Notes under the pieces: generated by a model
What the model was told of the DNA's origin: nothing
Seen by the model: the letters and a program-made list of their open reading frames with translations, nothing else
Databases searched by the model: none
In this document: positions 15,731 through 23,285 of the stretch, in pieces
Layout: each line of letters begins with the position of its first letter
Numbering within the stretch: the stretch's first letter is position 1
Assembly: GCA_910588405.1 (NCBI GenBank)
Contig: CAJUPT010000024.1
Location: forward strand, 1-42,512
Reading direction: 5' to 3'
Length of the DNA stretch: 42,512 nucleotides
From: an uncultured Lachnospiraceae bacterium
GTDB lineage: Bacteria; Bacillota; Clostridia; Lachnospirales; Lachnospiraceae
Translations under genes and position numbers: made by a program

Positions 15731-17155
15731 ATGAGCATTGACGTAAAAAAAATTCATGAAGCCAGTATGAAGATTTTGGAGAAAACAGGGGTAAAGTTTC
15801 ATCACCCCGATGCGGTTAAGGTATTGAAAGATCATGGAATCCGCATGGAAGGGGATGTGGCTCATTTTACGGAAGAACAGATTATGAAGTATGTGAAGCT
15901 GGCTCCTTCTTCCGTAACGATTTACGCGAAAAATCCCGGATACAACGTAACCCTTGGCAGCGGCGTAACCTACAACGCTCCCTGCGCCGGCGCGACGGAA
16001 ATTATGGAAAAGGACGGAAGGATCAGACAGGCGGATTTAAAAGACTTCGTAAAAATGATTAAACTGTTTGAGACTAATGAGGATTACTGTTTCAACGGCG
16101 GCACCCCCTGCCAGCCCAAAGAGGTTCCCTCGGACATCGCGGCGGTGCTTCTGCACTACCTGGCTATGAGCCTGACGGAAAAAACGCTGTGGACGGCCTG
16201 CGGCAATTACAGGCAGATGGAAACCATTATGAAAATGACCATGGCCAGGTATGGGGTGACGGCGGAGGAAATGAAGGCACAGCCCAGAGTATTCACAATG
16301 GTAAACACCAACACGCCGCTGCAGTTTGACATCAATATGACGGAAACCTTGTTTACTTATTTGAAATACGGCCAGCCGCTGGCTATTACAGCCGCGGCCA
16401 TGGGCGGCACCACCGCGCCGGTTACGTTGGCAGGGGAGCTGGCCGTGATCAATGCGGAGGTAATTTCCGTGGTGGCTTTGTCCCAGATGTTTGCGCCCGG
16501 TTCCCCTGTGCTGTACGGCTCTCAGTCCACCAATGCGGATATGAAATCCTGCAGCATCGCCGTGGGCTCCCCGGAAGGCGCGCTGTGTTATAAATACGCT
16601 AAGAAGATGGCGGAATTCTACGGAATCCCCTGCCGGGCCGGCGGCGCGTTATCTGATGCCAAGATTGTGAACGCACAGGCAGGCTATGAATCTATGTTGA
16701 CTTACCTTTCCTGCTGCCTGGCCGGCGTCGACGTGGTATTTCAGAGCGCCGGCATTATGGACGGATACCTGGCGGCATCCTTTGAAAAGATGCTGGTGGA
16801 TTTTGAAGTGATCCGTTTTGCCAATCGTTATATGAGAGAATTTGAGATCGACGACGAGACACTGGCGCTGGATGTGGTAGAGGAGGTAGGGCCTGCCGGC
16901 CAGTATCTGATGGAAGAACATACGCTGGACTTCTGTCGCGAAGAGCTGTGCATTCCTACATTAAGCGTGCGGGGGCCTCAGGTGAACGGGCCTGAGGTGT
17001 TTGACAACAATCTGGAGAAGCAGATGGAGATGCGGCTGGGACGCTATCACAGGCCGGAACTGACCCGGGAAGAAAGGGATGCCGTAAAAGCGGTGATGGC
17101 GGAATTCGGCGTGGAGCAATCCTTTGTGGAACTGGTTGAGAGCTGTATGGAATAG
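15731..17155 (+). CDS. Second MttB-family (non-pyrrolysine) methyltransferase
   Basis: A 474-residue member of the MttB superfamily, related to the product at 10233 but clearly divergent. Family-like blocks include CAGATEIMEKDGRIRQADL, MGGTTAPVTLAGELAVI, SGAL-type GGALSDAKIVNAQAGYES and VEEVGPAGQYLMEEHTL. No in-frame TAG is present, so it does not use pyrrolysine. It should move a methyl group from a methylated amine to a corrinoid protein; the substrate is unknown. AGGAGG lies 9 bases before the ATG. It is cotranscribed with the MFS gene 33 bases downstream and probably controlled by the TetR protein. Having two such genes in about 7 kb, with different transporters and regulators, suggests two different substrates. 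Confidence 0.87.
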   Translation: MSIDVKKIHEASMKILEKTGVKFHHPDAVKVLKDHGIRMEGDVAHFTEEQIMKYVKLAPSSVTIYAKNPGYNVTLGSGVTYNAPCAGATEIMEKDGRIRQADLKDFVKMIKLFETNEDYCFNGGTPCQPKEVPSDIAAVLLHYLAMSLTEKTLWTACGNYRQMETIMKMTMARYGVTAEEMKAQPRVFTMVNTNTPLQFDINMTETLFTYLKYGQPLAITAAAMGGTTAPVTLAGELAVINAEVISVVALSQMFAPGSPVLYGSQSTNADMKSCSIAVGSPEGALCYKYAKKMAEFYGIPCRAGGALSDAKIVNAQAGYESMLTYLSCCLAGVDVVFQSAGIMDGYLAASFEKMLVDFEVIRFANRYMREFEIDDETLALDVVEEVGPAGQYLMEEHTLDFCREELCIPTLSVRGPQVNGPEVFDNNLEKQMEMRLGRYHRPELTREERDAVKAVMAEFGVEQSFVELVESCME

Positions 17156-17170
17156 GACTGCAGCGGAACT
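17155..17170 (+). repeat. Family 1 boundary sequence, solo copy
   Basis: GGACTGCAGCGGAACT, identical to the boundary repeats at 15589 and 15694, begins at the last base of the mttB2 stop codon. It occupies the gap before the MFS gene; the two-stem body is absent. It may be a remnant of an excised copy. Confidence 0.7.
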
Positions 17171-17188
17171 TATTTTAAGGGGAAACTT

Positions 17189-18421
17189 ATGAAAAAAGGA
17201 TTTAGCAAGAAAACATACTTAAATATTTTTGTAATCTGCCTTTCGGCAATGACGGTTTATCTGCTGCCCTATCTGCGGTGGACTTATTACGACGCGGTTA
17301 TGGAAGCGTCAGGACTGAATAATACCCAGTTTGGGCTGACCCTAAGTATTTTCGGCGCGACCACCATGATCTGTTACGCGCCGGGCGGCTGGCTGGCCGA
17401 CCGTTTCTCATCCAGAAAGCTGATGGCATTTTCCATGCTGGGAGCCGGACTGGTGGGCTTCTGGTACGCCACCTTTCCCGGCTTTGCGGGGCAGGTGATC
17501 ATGTACATACTGTGGGGCATTTTTACAACCCTCACCTTCTGGTCTGCCATGCAGAAGGCCACCCGAAGCCTGGGCAGCAGCGAAGAACAGGGCCGTATCT
17601 TCGGCTTTGTGGAGGGCGGAAGAGGCATCTGCTCTACGGTGATTTCCTTTGCGACGCTTTATCTGTTTACCAGACTGGGAGAGGGTCTAGGAGGCTTAAG
17701 AGGCGTGATTCTGGTTATGGCCGCCCTCTGTATCGTATCCGGTGTCCTGGTCTGGATCGTCATGGAGGATGACAGGCCCTTGGCGGCGGACGGAGTGGAA
17801 AAGAAAAAAGCGGGGATGTCAGACATTCTGGTGATCTTAAAAACCCCTGCGGTATGGCTGATTGCCATGGTGATTATCTGCTGTTACAGCATTTATCTGG
17901 GCAGCACCTATTTGACCCCTTATTTTACGAATGTAATCAAGATCTCAGCGTCCATGGCGGCCTTTATCTCCATCGCCAGAACTTATATCATTCAATTTTT
18001 GGCCGCTCCCTGCGGCGGGGCGCTGGCGGATAAAATGCATTCCATCACGAAGGTGGTTATCGGCTGTTATGGGCTGATTATTGTTGGGCTGCTGGCCATT
18101 ATCGCCGCTCCCGTATCTGCGCTGCCTGTTTTGATGATTGCCATGATCGTGCTGTGCGTGGCCATATTTGCCATGAGGGGAATTTATTTTGCTACCGTCG
18201 ACGAGGTGAACATTCCCATGAATGTGATGGGGACGGCCGTGGGCCTGATTTCCGTAATCGGGTTTTTGCCGGATGTGTTTATGAGCACCCTCTGTGGCAG
18301 CCTGCTGGACCGGTATCCGGGGGCTGCAGGGTATACGGCCATCTTTTATGTGATGCTGGGCTTTGGCGTGGTTGGGCTGGTGATGTCCGTACTGCTGCTG
18401 AGGGTAACGAAAAAGCGGTAA
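17189..18421 (+). CDS. Major facilitator superfamily transporter
   Basis: A 410-residue protein with about 12 hydrophobic helices. The MFS signature loop between TM2 and TM3 is GGWLADRFSSRKLM, and a second copy in the C-terminal half is GGALADKMHSITKVV. A charged central loop (about residues 193-210, DDRPLAADGVEKKKAG) separates the two halves. It follows mttB2 by 33 bases and its ATG has AAGGGG upstream, so it presumably moves the mttB2 substrate or product. The direction and substrate cannot be read. A terminator follows. Confidence 0.9.
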   Translation: MKKGFSKKTYLNIFVICLSAMTVYLLPYLRWTYYDAVMEASGLNNTQFGLTLSIFGATTMICYAPGGWLADRFSSRKLMAFSMLGAGLVGFWYATFPGFAGQVIMYILWGIFTTLTFWSAMQKATRSLGSSEEQGRIFGFVEGGRGICSTVISFATLYLFTRLGEGLGGLRGVILVMAALCIVSGVLVWIVMEDDRPLAADGVEKKKAGMSDILVILKTPAVWLIAMVIICCYSIYLGSTYLTPYFTNVIKISASMAAFISIARTYIIQFLAAPCGGALADKMHSITKVVIGCYGLIIVGLLAIIAAPVSALPVLMIAMIVLCVAIFAMRGIYFATVDEVNIPMNVMGTAVGLISVIGFLPDVFMSTLCGSLLDRYPGAAGYTAIFYVMLGFGVVGLVMSVLLLRVTKKR

Positions 18422-18477
18422 GCAGTTAAAAATAAAAAGATACCGGCCTGCGCCCTGACCGCTTATATGCCGAAATA

Positions 18478-18520
18478 AACCGACTGTCGCGAATCTGTTG
18501 TACGCGACGGTTGGTTTTTT
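18478..18520 (+). terminator. Terminator of the mttB2-MFS operon
   Basis: AACCGACTGTCGCG pairs with CGCGACGGTTGGTT (two G-T pairs) and runs into TTTTTT. Between here and the next gene at 18836 I see only an AT-rich stretch with a promoter. Confidence 0.8.
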
Positions 18521-18648
18521 GTATAATACGATTATCATGTCCTTTTTGTGGGCGGATGGGTATTACGCATCCTGTGTGCCTGCCCTGACCGAAGCTATGG
18601 GAAGTGAAATCAACGGGGTATAAAAGTATAAAACATCAACACTATATA

Positions 18649-18677
18649 TTGACATTAATAAATATATATTTTATAGT
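18649..18677 (+). promoter_or_regulatory. Promoter of the HipA-like/HIRAN cassette
   Basis: TTGACA and TATAGT with a 17-base AT-only spacer, about 160 bases before the first gene. The long AT-rich leader has no obvious hairpin. Confidence 0.65.
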
Positions 18678-18835
18678 TTGTTCATGACAAAAAACTATGA
18701 ATATTTAATATTTGCTGGTTTTCACAAGGATAATGAACGAAAGCAGATTTTTAAAATAAAAATACTTATGGCGAAACAGTATTATGGATTTTGAATTTCC
18801 GATCTCTGTATAATAATCTAATTTGAGGACAAGAA

Positions 18836-19714
18836 ATGAAAGATTTTTCTTTTTGGGAAGAATATGAAGGTACCGCGGAAGGCAGTGGGCGAAGCGAAAA
18901 AATATGGTTGATAAATCCTGATACAAATCAAACCGGGTTGTTTAAGTTCAAGAAGGACATCGCTACTACAGATCATGTTTCAGAGTGTATTGCATATGAT
19001 CTGGCTAATTTAATAGGGATTCCATGTGCCAGATTTGAAATTGGAGTATATAATGGCAGAGAAGGTTCTATGAGTTATAATATAGTTACTCATAAAAATG
19101 AAATGCTTATTGAAGGGATTTATTGTATTAGCTTACAATATAGTCATTTTGATGCGGAGACATTAACAGATTTAGAAACTGGCGATCGATATTCGCTGGA
19201 GATGATCAAAAAATCGTTAGAGCCATTTGGCTTGTTTGCGCGATTTCTTCCAATTTTAGTTTTTGATTTTCTGATTGGAAATACAGACAGGCATCAAAGT
19301 AATTGGGCTCTTGTTAAAGAAGATGACGAGGTACGGTTGAGCCCGTTATATGATAACAGTTCGTCACTTTGCGCTTATATTGGAGAAAGAAAAATTGATC
19401 AGTATTTGGGGAATGATCTGACATTATGGAGATCCTTAATTGATACAAAGTCAAAATCGATTATACGTATCACCTGCCAGGATCAGAAACAACCTACTCA
19501 TTTAGAGATTATCAGATATGTTAAGGAAAATTATTATGATCAAACAATAGATACGGTAACAAAGATTGAATCAGTTATGACTGAGGAAGTGATTGGCGTT
19601 ATTATGAATAAATATAAAGAAGTTCTCTCTGTGAAAAAGAGAAGTTTAATTATAAACTATCTCTTGTCAAAGAAACAGTTGCTTAAAACGGTTTATATGG
19701 GAGGAATACTATGA
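18836..19714 (+). CDS. HipA-like kinase (HipT-like toxin candidate)
   Basis: A 292-residue protein matching the kinase core of HipA. Readable motifs are a Gly/Ser-rich loop (EGSGRSEK, Ser17 and Ser20), a candidate ATP Lys37 in GLFKFKKD, Glu50 in VSECIAYDLANL, the catalytic block IGNTDRHQSNW (Asp151, His153, Asn156) and the metal-binding SPLYDNSS (Asp173). HipA proteins of E. coli have about 440 residues because an N-subdomain precedes the kinase; here that part is missing and lies in the next gene. HipA and HipT phosphorylate aminoacyl-tRNA synthetases to halt growth; this target is not shown here. GAGGA precedes the ATG. Base composition is clearly more AT-rich than the flanking genes, suggesting transfer. 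Its stop overlaps the HIRAN gene by 4 bases. Confidence 0.82.
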   Translation: MKDFSFWEEYEGTAEGSGRSEKIWLINPDTNQTGLFKFKKDIATTDHVSECIAYDLANLIGIPCARFEIGVYNGREGSMSYNIVTHKNEMLIEGIYCISLQYSHFDAETLTDLETGDRYSLEMIKKSLEPFGLFARFLPILVFDFLIGNTDRHQSNWALVKEDDEVRLSPLYDNSSSLCAYIGERKIDQYLGNDLTLWRSLIDTKSKSIIRITCQDQKQPTHLEIIRYVKENYYDQTIDTVTKIESVMTEEVIGVIMNKYKEVLSVKKRSLIINYLLSKKQLLKTVYMGGIL

Positions 19715-20412
19715 GTGTGCAAGGCGGAAAGGATTATCTGTTTTTGATTTGGAAGTCAGGGGAATCCGGAAAACAATATATTGTTGGTCAGCTGGCAAAA
19801 AATAGCCAATACGAGTTCAAGTATTATGAAGAGGTAAGGGAAGCAATTGAGGATGGCTTTTCTCCGTTGCTTTGTTTCCCGGATTTGGATAAAGTATATA
19901 AGAATGAAAGGCTGTTTCCGGTTTTCGCAAGCCGTCTGCCCGATAAAAAGAGAAAAGATATTCAAAGTATTTTGAAAAAATATGGTATGGAGCAATACGA
20001 TGAATATATGCTATTGAAACAGAGCGGAGCAAGACTTCCAATCGATGCTTTGCAGTTTATTGATCCCATATTGAGCACAGATGAAAGTTTGACGAGAATT
20101 TTTCTTGCGGCGGGAGTCAGGCATTACCTGAAATGTGATGGAATTGACTGTGAAAAAGCAATAGAAATCACCCGTGGAGACGAGGTGTTTTTAAAAAGAG
20201 ATTTAGAGAATGAACATGATAAATATGCAGTACAGTTGTTAAACTATTCAGGGAAGGTATTTGGATACATTCCTCGATATTACAGTAAAAGCGTGTCCAA
20301 ACTTTTGGAACAGGGCAGAAGAATCGAATGTTTTATTTATCATGTTGAGAAAAATAAAAATTGTAATGAATGTATTAAAGTGATTATGAAAATTGAAAAA
20401 CAACATGCATGA
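19711..20412 (+). CDS. HipA N-subdomain (HipS-like) fused to a HIRAN domain
   Basis: A 233-residue protein in two parts. Residues about 8-120 resemble the N-terminal subdomain of HipA (HipS in split systems): YIVGQLAKNSQYEFKYY, SPLLCFPDLD, LFPVFASRLPDKKRKD, ILKKYGMEQYDEYMLLKQSG and LPIDALQFIDPI follow that family's pattern. Residues about 128-230 look like a HIRAN domain: FLAAGVRHYLKCDG, ITRGDEVFLKRDLENEHDKY and GKVFGYIPRYYSKSVSKLLE. HIRAN domains bind 3' ends of single-stranded DNA or sit in DNA-repair and helicase proteins. The ATG overlaps the stop of the kinase gene and GGAGG precedes it, so the products are made together. By analogy with HipBST this part could be the kinase's inhibitor; that is inference. 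No HipB-type HTH protein is present. Confidence 0.78.
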   Translation: MSVQGGKDYLFLIWKSGESGKQYIVGQLAKNSQYEFKYYEEVREAIEDGFSPLLCFPDLDKVYKNERLFPVFASRLPDKKRKDIQSILKKYGMEQYDEYMLLKQSGARLPIDALQFIDPILSTDESLTRIFLAAGVRHYLKCDGIDCEKAIEITRGDEVFLKRDLENEHDKYAVQLLNYSGKVFGYIPRYYSKSVSKLLEQGRRIECFIYHVEKNKNCNECIKVIMKIEKQHA

Positions 20413-20478
20413 TAAAGGGGATGGGAAGATAAAACAGAAATATTTTTCAAGAACCAACTATAATACCGGAGGCACAAT

Positions 20479-20505
20479 ATGGCTATAACGAAAAAAGATA
20501 AATAA
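20479..20505 (+). other. Truncated reading frame MAITKKDK
   Basis: A good ribosome-binding site (GGAGG) precedes ATG, then seven further codons and TAA. It may be a tiny peptide or the severed start of a lost third gene of the AT-rich cassette. Nothing else is seen between 20413 and the ilvE promoter. Confidence 0.3.
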
Positions 20506-20582
20506 TTGGCATATGTCCGGAGATACAGGGTGAAATTTTGTAGTGTTACGGAGGACAGATTGGATTTCACCGCTTTAATGTA

Positions 20583-20611
20583 TTGCATTTTTATTCCATA
20601 TCGTGTATAAT
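20583..20611 (+). promoter_or_regulatory. Promoter of ilvE
   Basis: TTGCAT and TATAAT with a 17-base spacer. The 111-base leader that follows shows no T-box or other riboswitch that I recognise. Confidence 0.7.
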
Positions 20612-20722
20612 ATGCGATGGTTATGAATGAACGGAAGGCTTGGTATTCTGTCCGGTTCATGACCATCACAGTAAAAAATGCATTTTGTTTTTTGAATCAT
20701 ACATTCTCAGGAGGAATGAAGT

Positions 20723-21790
20723 ATGCTGAACATCAGAATCGAAAAAAATCCCAATCCCAAGCAGAAGCCAGATCCGGCGACCCTTTCTTTCGGAAATGTC
20801 TTTACGGATCATATGTTTGTAATGGATTATGAGACGGGAAAAGGCTGGTATGACCCCAGAATCGTACCGTATGCCCCGATTTCCCTGGAACCGGCCGCCA
20901 TGGTATTCCATTACGGGCAGGAAATGTTCGAGGGAATGAAGGCTTATAAGGCGGCGGATGGCAGGGTTTTGTTATTCCGTCCTGACAAAAATATTGCCAG
21001 GGCGAATAATACGAATAAGAGGCTGTGTATCCCTCAGGTGCCTGAAGAAGATTTTCTGCAGGCGATTAAGGCGGTTGTAAAGGCGGATGAGGACTGGATT
21101 CCTACCAAGGAGGGGACTTCCCTGTATATCAGGCCCTTTATCATCGCTACAGATCCCCATCTGGGCGTGCATCCTTCCAATACGTATAAAATGATGATTA
21201 TCCTCTCCCCTGTGGGCGCTTACTATCCGGAGGGCATCAACCCGGTGAAGATCTGGATCGAGGACGAGTATGTGCGGGCCGTAAGAGGCGGCATCGGTGA
21301 GGCGAAGACCGGCGGAAATTATGCGGCCAGCCTGGCTTCCCAGGTGAAGGCGGATGATGCAGGCTATTCCCAGGTATTGTGGCTGGACGGCGTTCACCGC
21401 AAGTATATCGAGGAAGTGGGCTCCATGAATATCGTGTTTAAGATCAACGGAACCGTCGTAACCCCTAAGTTAAACGGCAGCATCCTACCCGGCGTGACCA
21501 GAGATTCCGTGCTCAGCTTGTGCAGGGAATGGGGCGTCCCGGTGGAGGAGCGGCTGATCGATGTGGAAGAGCTGGTGGCGGCGGCCAGAAGCGGCGCGTT
21601 GGAGGAAGCCTTCGGCACCGGCACGGCGGCGGTGATCTCCCCGGTGGGTGAGCTGCGCTATGAGGACGAGGTGATGCAGATCAACGGCGGCAAGATCGGC
21701 GAGCTGAGCCAGAAGATTTACGACACGATCACCGGCATCCAGCTGGGCAAGATCCAGGGGCCTGCCGGATGGAGCGTAGAGGTGGAGTAA
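20723..21790 (+). CDS. ilvE: Branched-chain amino acid aminotransferase
   Basis: IlvE is a PLP enzyme of fold type IV that interconverts branched-chain amino acids and their 2-oxo acids with glutamate/2-oxoglutarate. At 355 residues it is of the larger (eukaryote-like/clostridial) BCAT type. Readable blocks are HYGQEMFEGMKAYK, LFRPDKNIARAN, SLYIRPFIIATD, GGIGEAKTGGNYAAS with the PLP lysine, EVGSMNIVFKI and EEAFGTGTAAVISPVG. AGGAGG lies 9 bases before the ATG. The gene is alone with its own promoter and terminator, and no leucine or isoleucine operon is next to it. Confidence 0.95.
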   Translation: MLNIRIEKNPNPKQKPDPATLSFGNVFTDHMFVMDYETGKGWYDPRIVPYAPISLEPAAMVFHYGQEMFEGMKAYKAADGRVLLFRPDKNIARANNTNKRLCIPQVPEEDFLQAIKAVVKADEDWIPTKEGTSLYIRPFIIATDPHLGVHPSNTYKMMIILSPVGAYYPEGINPVKIWIEDEYVRAVRGGIGEAKTGGNYAASLASQVKADDAGYSQVLWLDGVHRKYIEEVGSMNIVFKINGTVVTPKLNGSILPGVTRDSVLSLCREWGVPVEERLIDVEELVAAARSGALEEAFGTGTAAVISPVGELRYEDEVMQINGGKIGELSQKIYDTITGIQLGKIQGPAGWSVEVE

Positions 21791-21814
21791 GATATCCGCG
21801 CAAGCATGGCTGCA

Positions 21815-21842
21815 TGGCTCGTTGCCCGCGGAAATAAAGATT
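21815..21842. repeat. Repeat family 2 (TGGCTCGTTGC...), copy 3
   Basis: TGGCTCGTTGCCCGCGG then AAATAAAGATT, matching copy 1 at 3314 with one difference. It is flanked by TATCCG (21793) and CGGATA (21843), which could pair. It lies just past the ilvE stop. Confidence 0.65.
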
Positions 21843-21873
21843 CGGATAAAACAGAACAGAAGCTATGATCGAA

Positions 21874-21916
21874 AAGCAGCGCTTTGCCTGAACGAAAGAG
21901 GAGGCGCTGCTTTTTT
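21874..21916 (+). terminator. Terminator of ilvE
   Basis: AAGCAGCGC and GCGCTGCTT form a 9-bp stem with a 21-base loop, ending in a run of six T. Confidence 0.8.
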
Positions 21917-21939
21917 GCCGTAATTTCTTCAACTTCTCC

Positions 21940-21968
21940 TTGATTTTTGCGTGTGTCAGTTCTATACT
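21940..21968 (+). promoter_or_regulatory. Promoter of the YitT-family gene
   Basis: TTGATT and TATACT with a 17-base spacer, about 215 bases before the start codon; the long leader contains the palindrome at 22020. Confidence 0.6.
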
Positions 21969-22019
21969 ACATTGGGACAGCATGGCGCGTGACGCGACAG
22001 ACAGCGCTGTTTTGCCAAA

Positions 22020-22043
22020 ATGGATGGATCATGATTCATCCAT
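22020..22043. promoter_or_regulatory. Palindrome in the yitT leader
   Basis: Arms ATGGATG and CATCCAT around GATCATGATT form a 24-base near-palindrome with one mismatched pair, about 50 bases after the promoter. It could be an operator or an RNA hairpin. Confidence 0.4.
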
Positions 22044-22181
22044 TCATGAAATCCAACGAAATATGTTTCAGGTACATCATGTGACCAGATATGATAAAAT
22101 TTGGAAAATATGCCACTGTCATATTTTGATGGATACTTTGTAATAAATGGCGCGGCAGGCGCGCCGTTGGAGGAAATATTT

Positions 22182-23084
22182 ATGGAAATGAAAAAAGTGA
22201 GGTGGCAGTCGCCGGAGGAAATGAAAAAAATGCTGACGGCCTTTGCCGGCGTATTGATCTATGCGCTGGGGCTGAACCTGTTTCTGGTTCCCGCAGGGCT
22301 TTACAGCGGCGGCGTGATGGGCTTCTGCCAGGTTTTGCGTACGCTGCTGGTGAATTATCTGCATCTGCCTTTGGGCGGCTTTGATTTTGCCGGTATTATC
22401 TATTATCTGTTTAATATTCCGTTGTTTATCATGGCGTTCCGGTCGATTGGAAGGTATTTTTTTGCGAAGACGCTGATCTGCGTTTCAGCAGTCACTCTTT
22501 GCATGTCTCTGATTCCCATACCAACTGCACCGATTTTGACAGGAGATGTGCTGGGCTGCAGCCTGATCGGCGGTCTGATCACTGGCTTTGGCACGGGACT
22601 GGTGCTGAAGATGGGCAGCTCTCAGGGCGGTCTGGATATTGTGGGCCTGTATATGATTAAGAAAAAAGGGAATGCCAGCATCGGGAAGATCAGCCTGTCA
22701 GCCAATGTGGTTCTGTACGGAATCTGCCTGTTTCTGTTCGACGTCCCCACGGCCATTTATTCCGTGATCTATGCGGCGGTTTCTTCCTTTGTGGTGGATA
22801 AAATCCATTCTCAGAATATTAATATGGAAGTGCTGATCATCACCAAGACCGGCGAGAAGGAGATGGAGGCGGACATTTTCAAGGAGCTGGGCCGGGGCGT
22901 GACCCAGTGGAATGCCCAGGGGGCTTATACGAAGGAGGATACAAGCATTCTTCTTGTGGTGCTGTCCAAATATGAGGTGCCCCACCTGAAACGGATTGTC
23001 CACAGGCATAACCAGGAAGCCTTTGTTATCGTGCAGGAGGGGGCCTCCATCGACGGCAATTATATGAAGAAATTGAGCAGCTGA
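22182..23084 (+). CDS. YitT-family membrane protein (DUF161/DUF2179)
   Basis: A 300-residue protein from the ATG at 22182, which has GGAGG eight bases upstream; the longer frame back to 22101 lacks a good site. The N-terminal two thirds has about five or six hydrophobic helices, with GLNLFLVPAGLYSGGVMG and MGSSQGGLDIVGLYM typical of the family. The C-terminal cytoplasmic domain (about residues 215-300) is DUF2179: MEVLIITKTGEKEMEADIF and TSILLVVLSKYEVPHLKRIV. YitT proteins are widespread in Firmicutes in several copies; their transport or sensing role is unproven. The gene is followed by the typA leader. Confidence 0.88.
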   Translation: MEMKKVRWQSPEEMKKMLTAFAGVLIYALGLNLFLVPAGLYSGGVMGFCQVLRTLLVNYLHLPLGGFDFAGIIYYLFNIPLFIMAFRSIGRYFFAKTLICVSAVTLCMSLIPIPTAPILTGDVLGCSLIGGLITGFGTGLVLKMGSSQGGLDIVGLYMIKKKGNASIGKISLSANVVLYGICLFLFDVPTAIYSVIYAAVSSFVVDKIHSQNINMEVLIITKTGEKEMEADIFKELGRGVTQWNAQGAYTKEDTSILLVVLSKYEVPHLKRIVHRHNQEAFVIVQEGASIDGNYMKKLSS

Positions 23085-23182
23085 CAGAGCAACGCGTGTT
23101 TCGCGGGATAAATCTGCATCGTTGTTGCTGCTGTGATCGCTTTCAGGCAGAATAAGAATTATTATGATGTTTACTATAGTCG

Positions 23183-23238
23183 CTGTCATGAAATATCCTG
23201 TGGAGATAAAGTGAAATGCACAGGGTTTTTCATGGCAG
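23183..23238 (+). promoter_or_regulatory. Long hairpin in the typA leader
   Basis: CTGTCATGAAA pairs with TTTCATGGCAG (one T-G pair). Inside it CCTGTG pairs with CACAGG, and the right arm runs into GTTTTT. The inner stem plus T-run looks like an attenuator-type terminator 48 bases before typA. No aptamer class is recognised. Confidence 0.45.
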
Positions 23239-23285
23239 TTCTTCAGAATATATGGATAGCATATGGAAAGAGAGTGTATCAATTT

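Noticed and set aside
10233..17155. Pyrrolysine-containing MttB enzymes
   Set aside because: Neither mttB frame contains an internal TAG and no pyl genes are seen, so these are non-pyrrolysine members.
20413..20722. T-box riboswitch upstream of ilvE
   Set aside because: No T-box sequence (TGGNACCGCG-like) or specifier-loop structure can be found in the leader.
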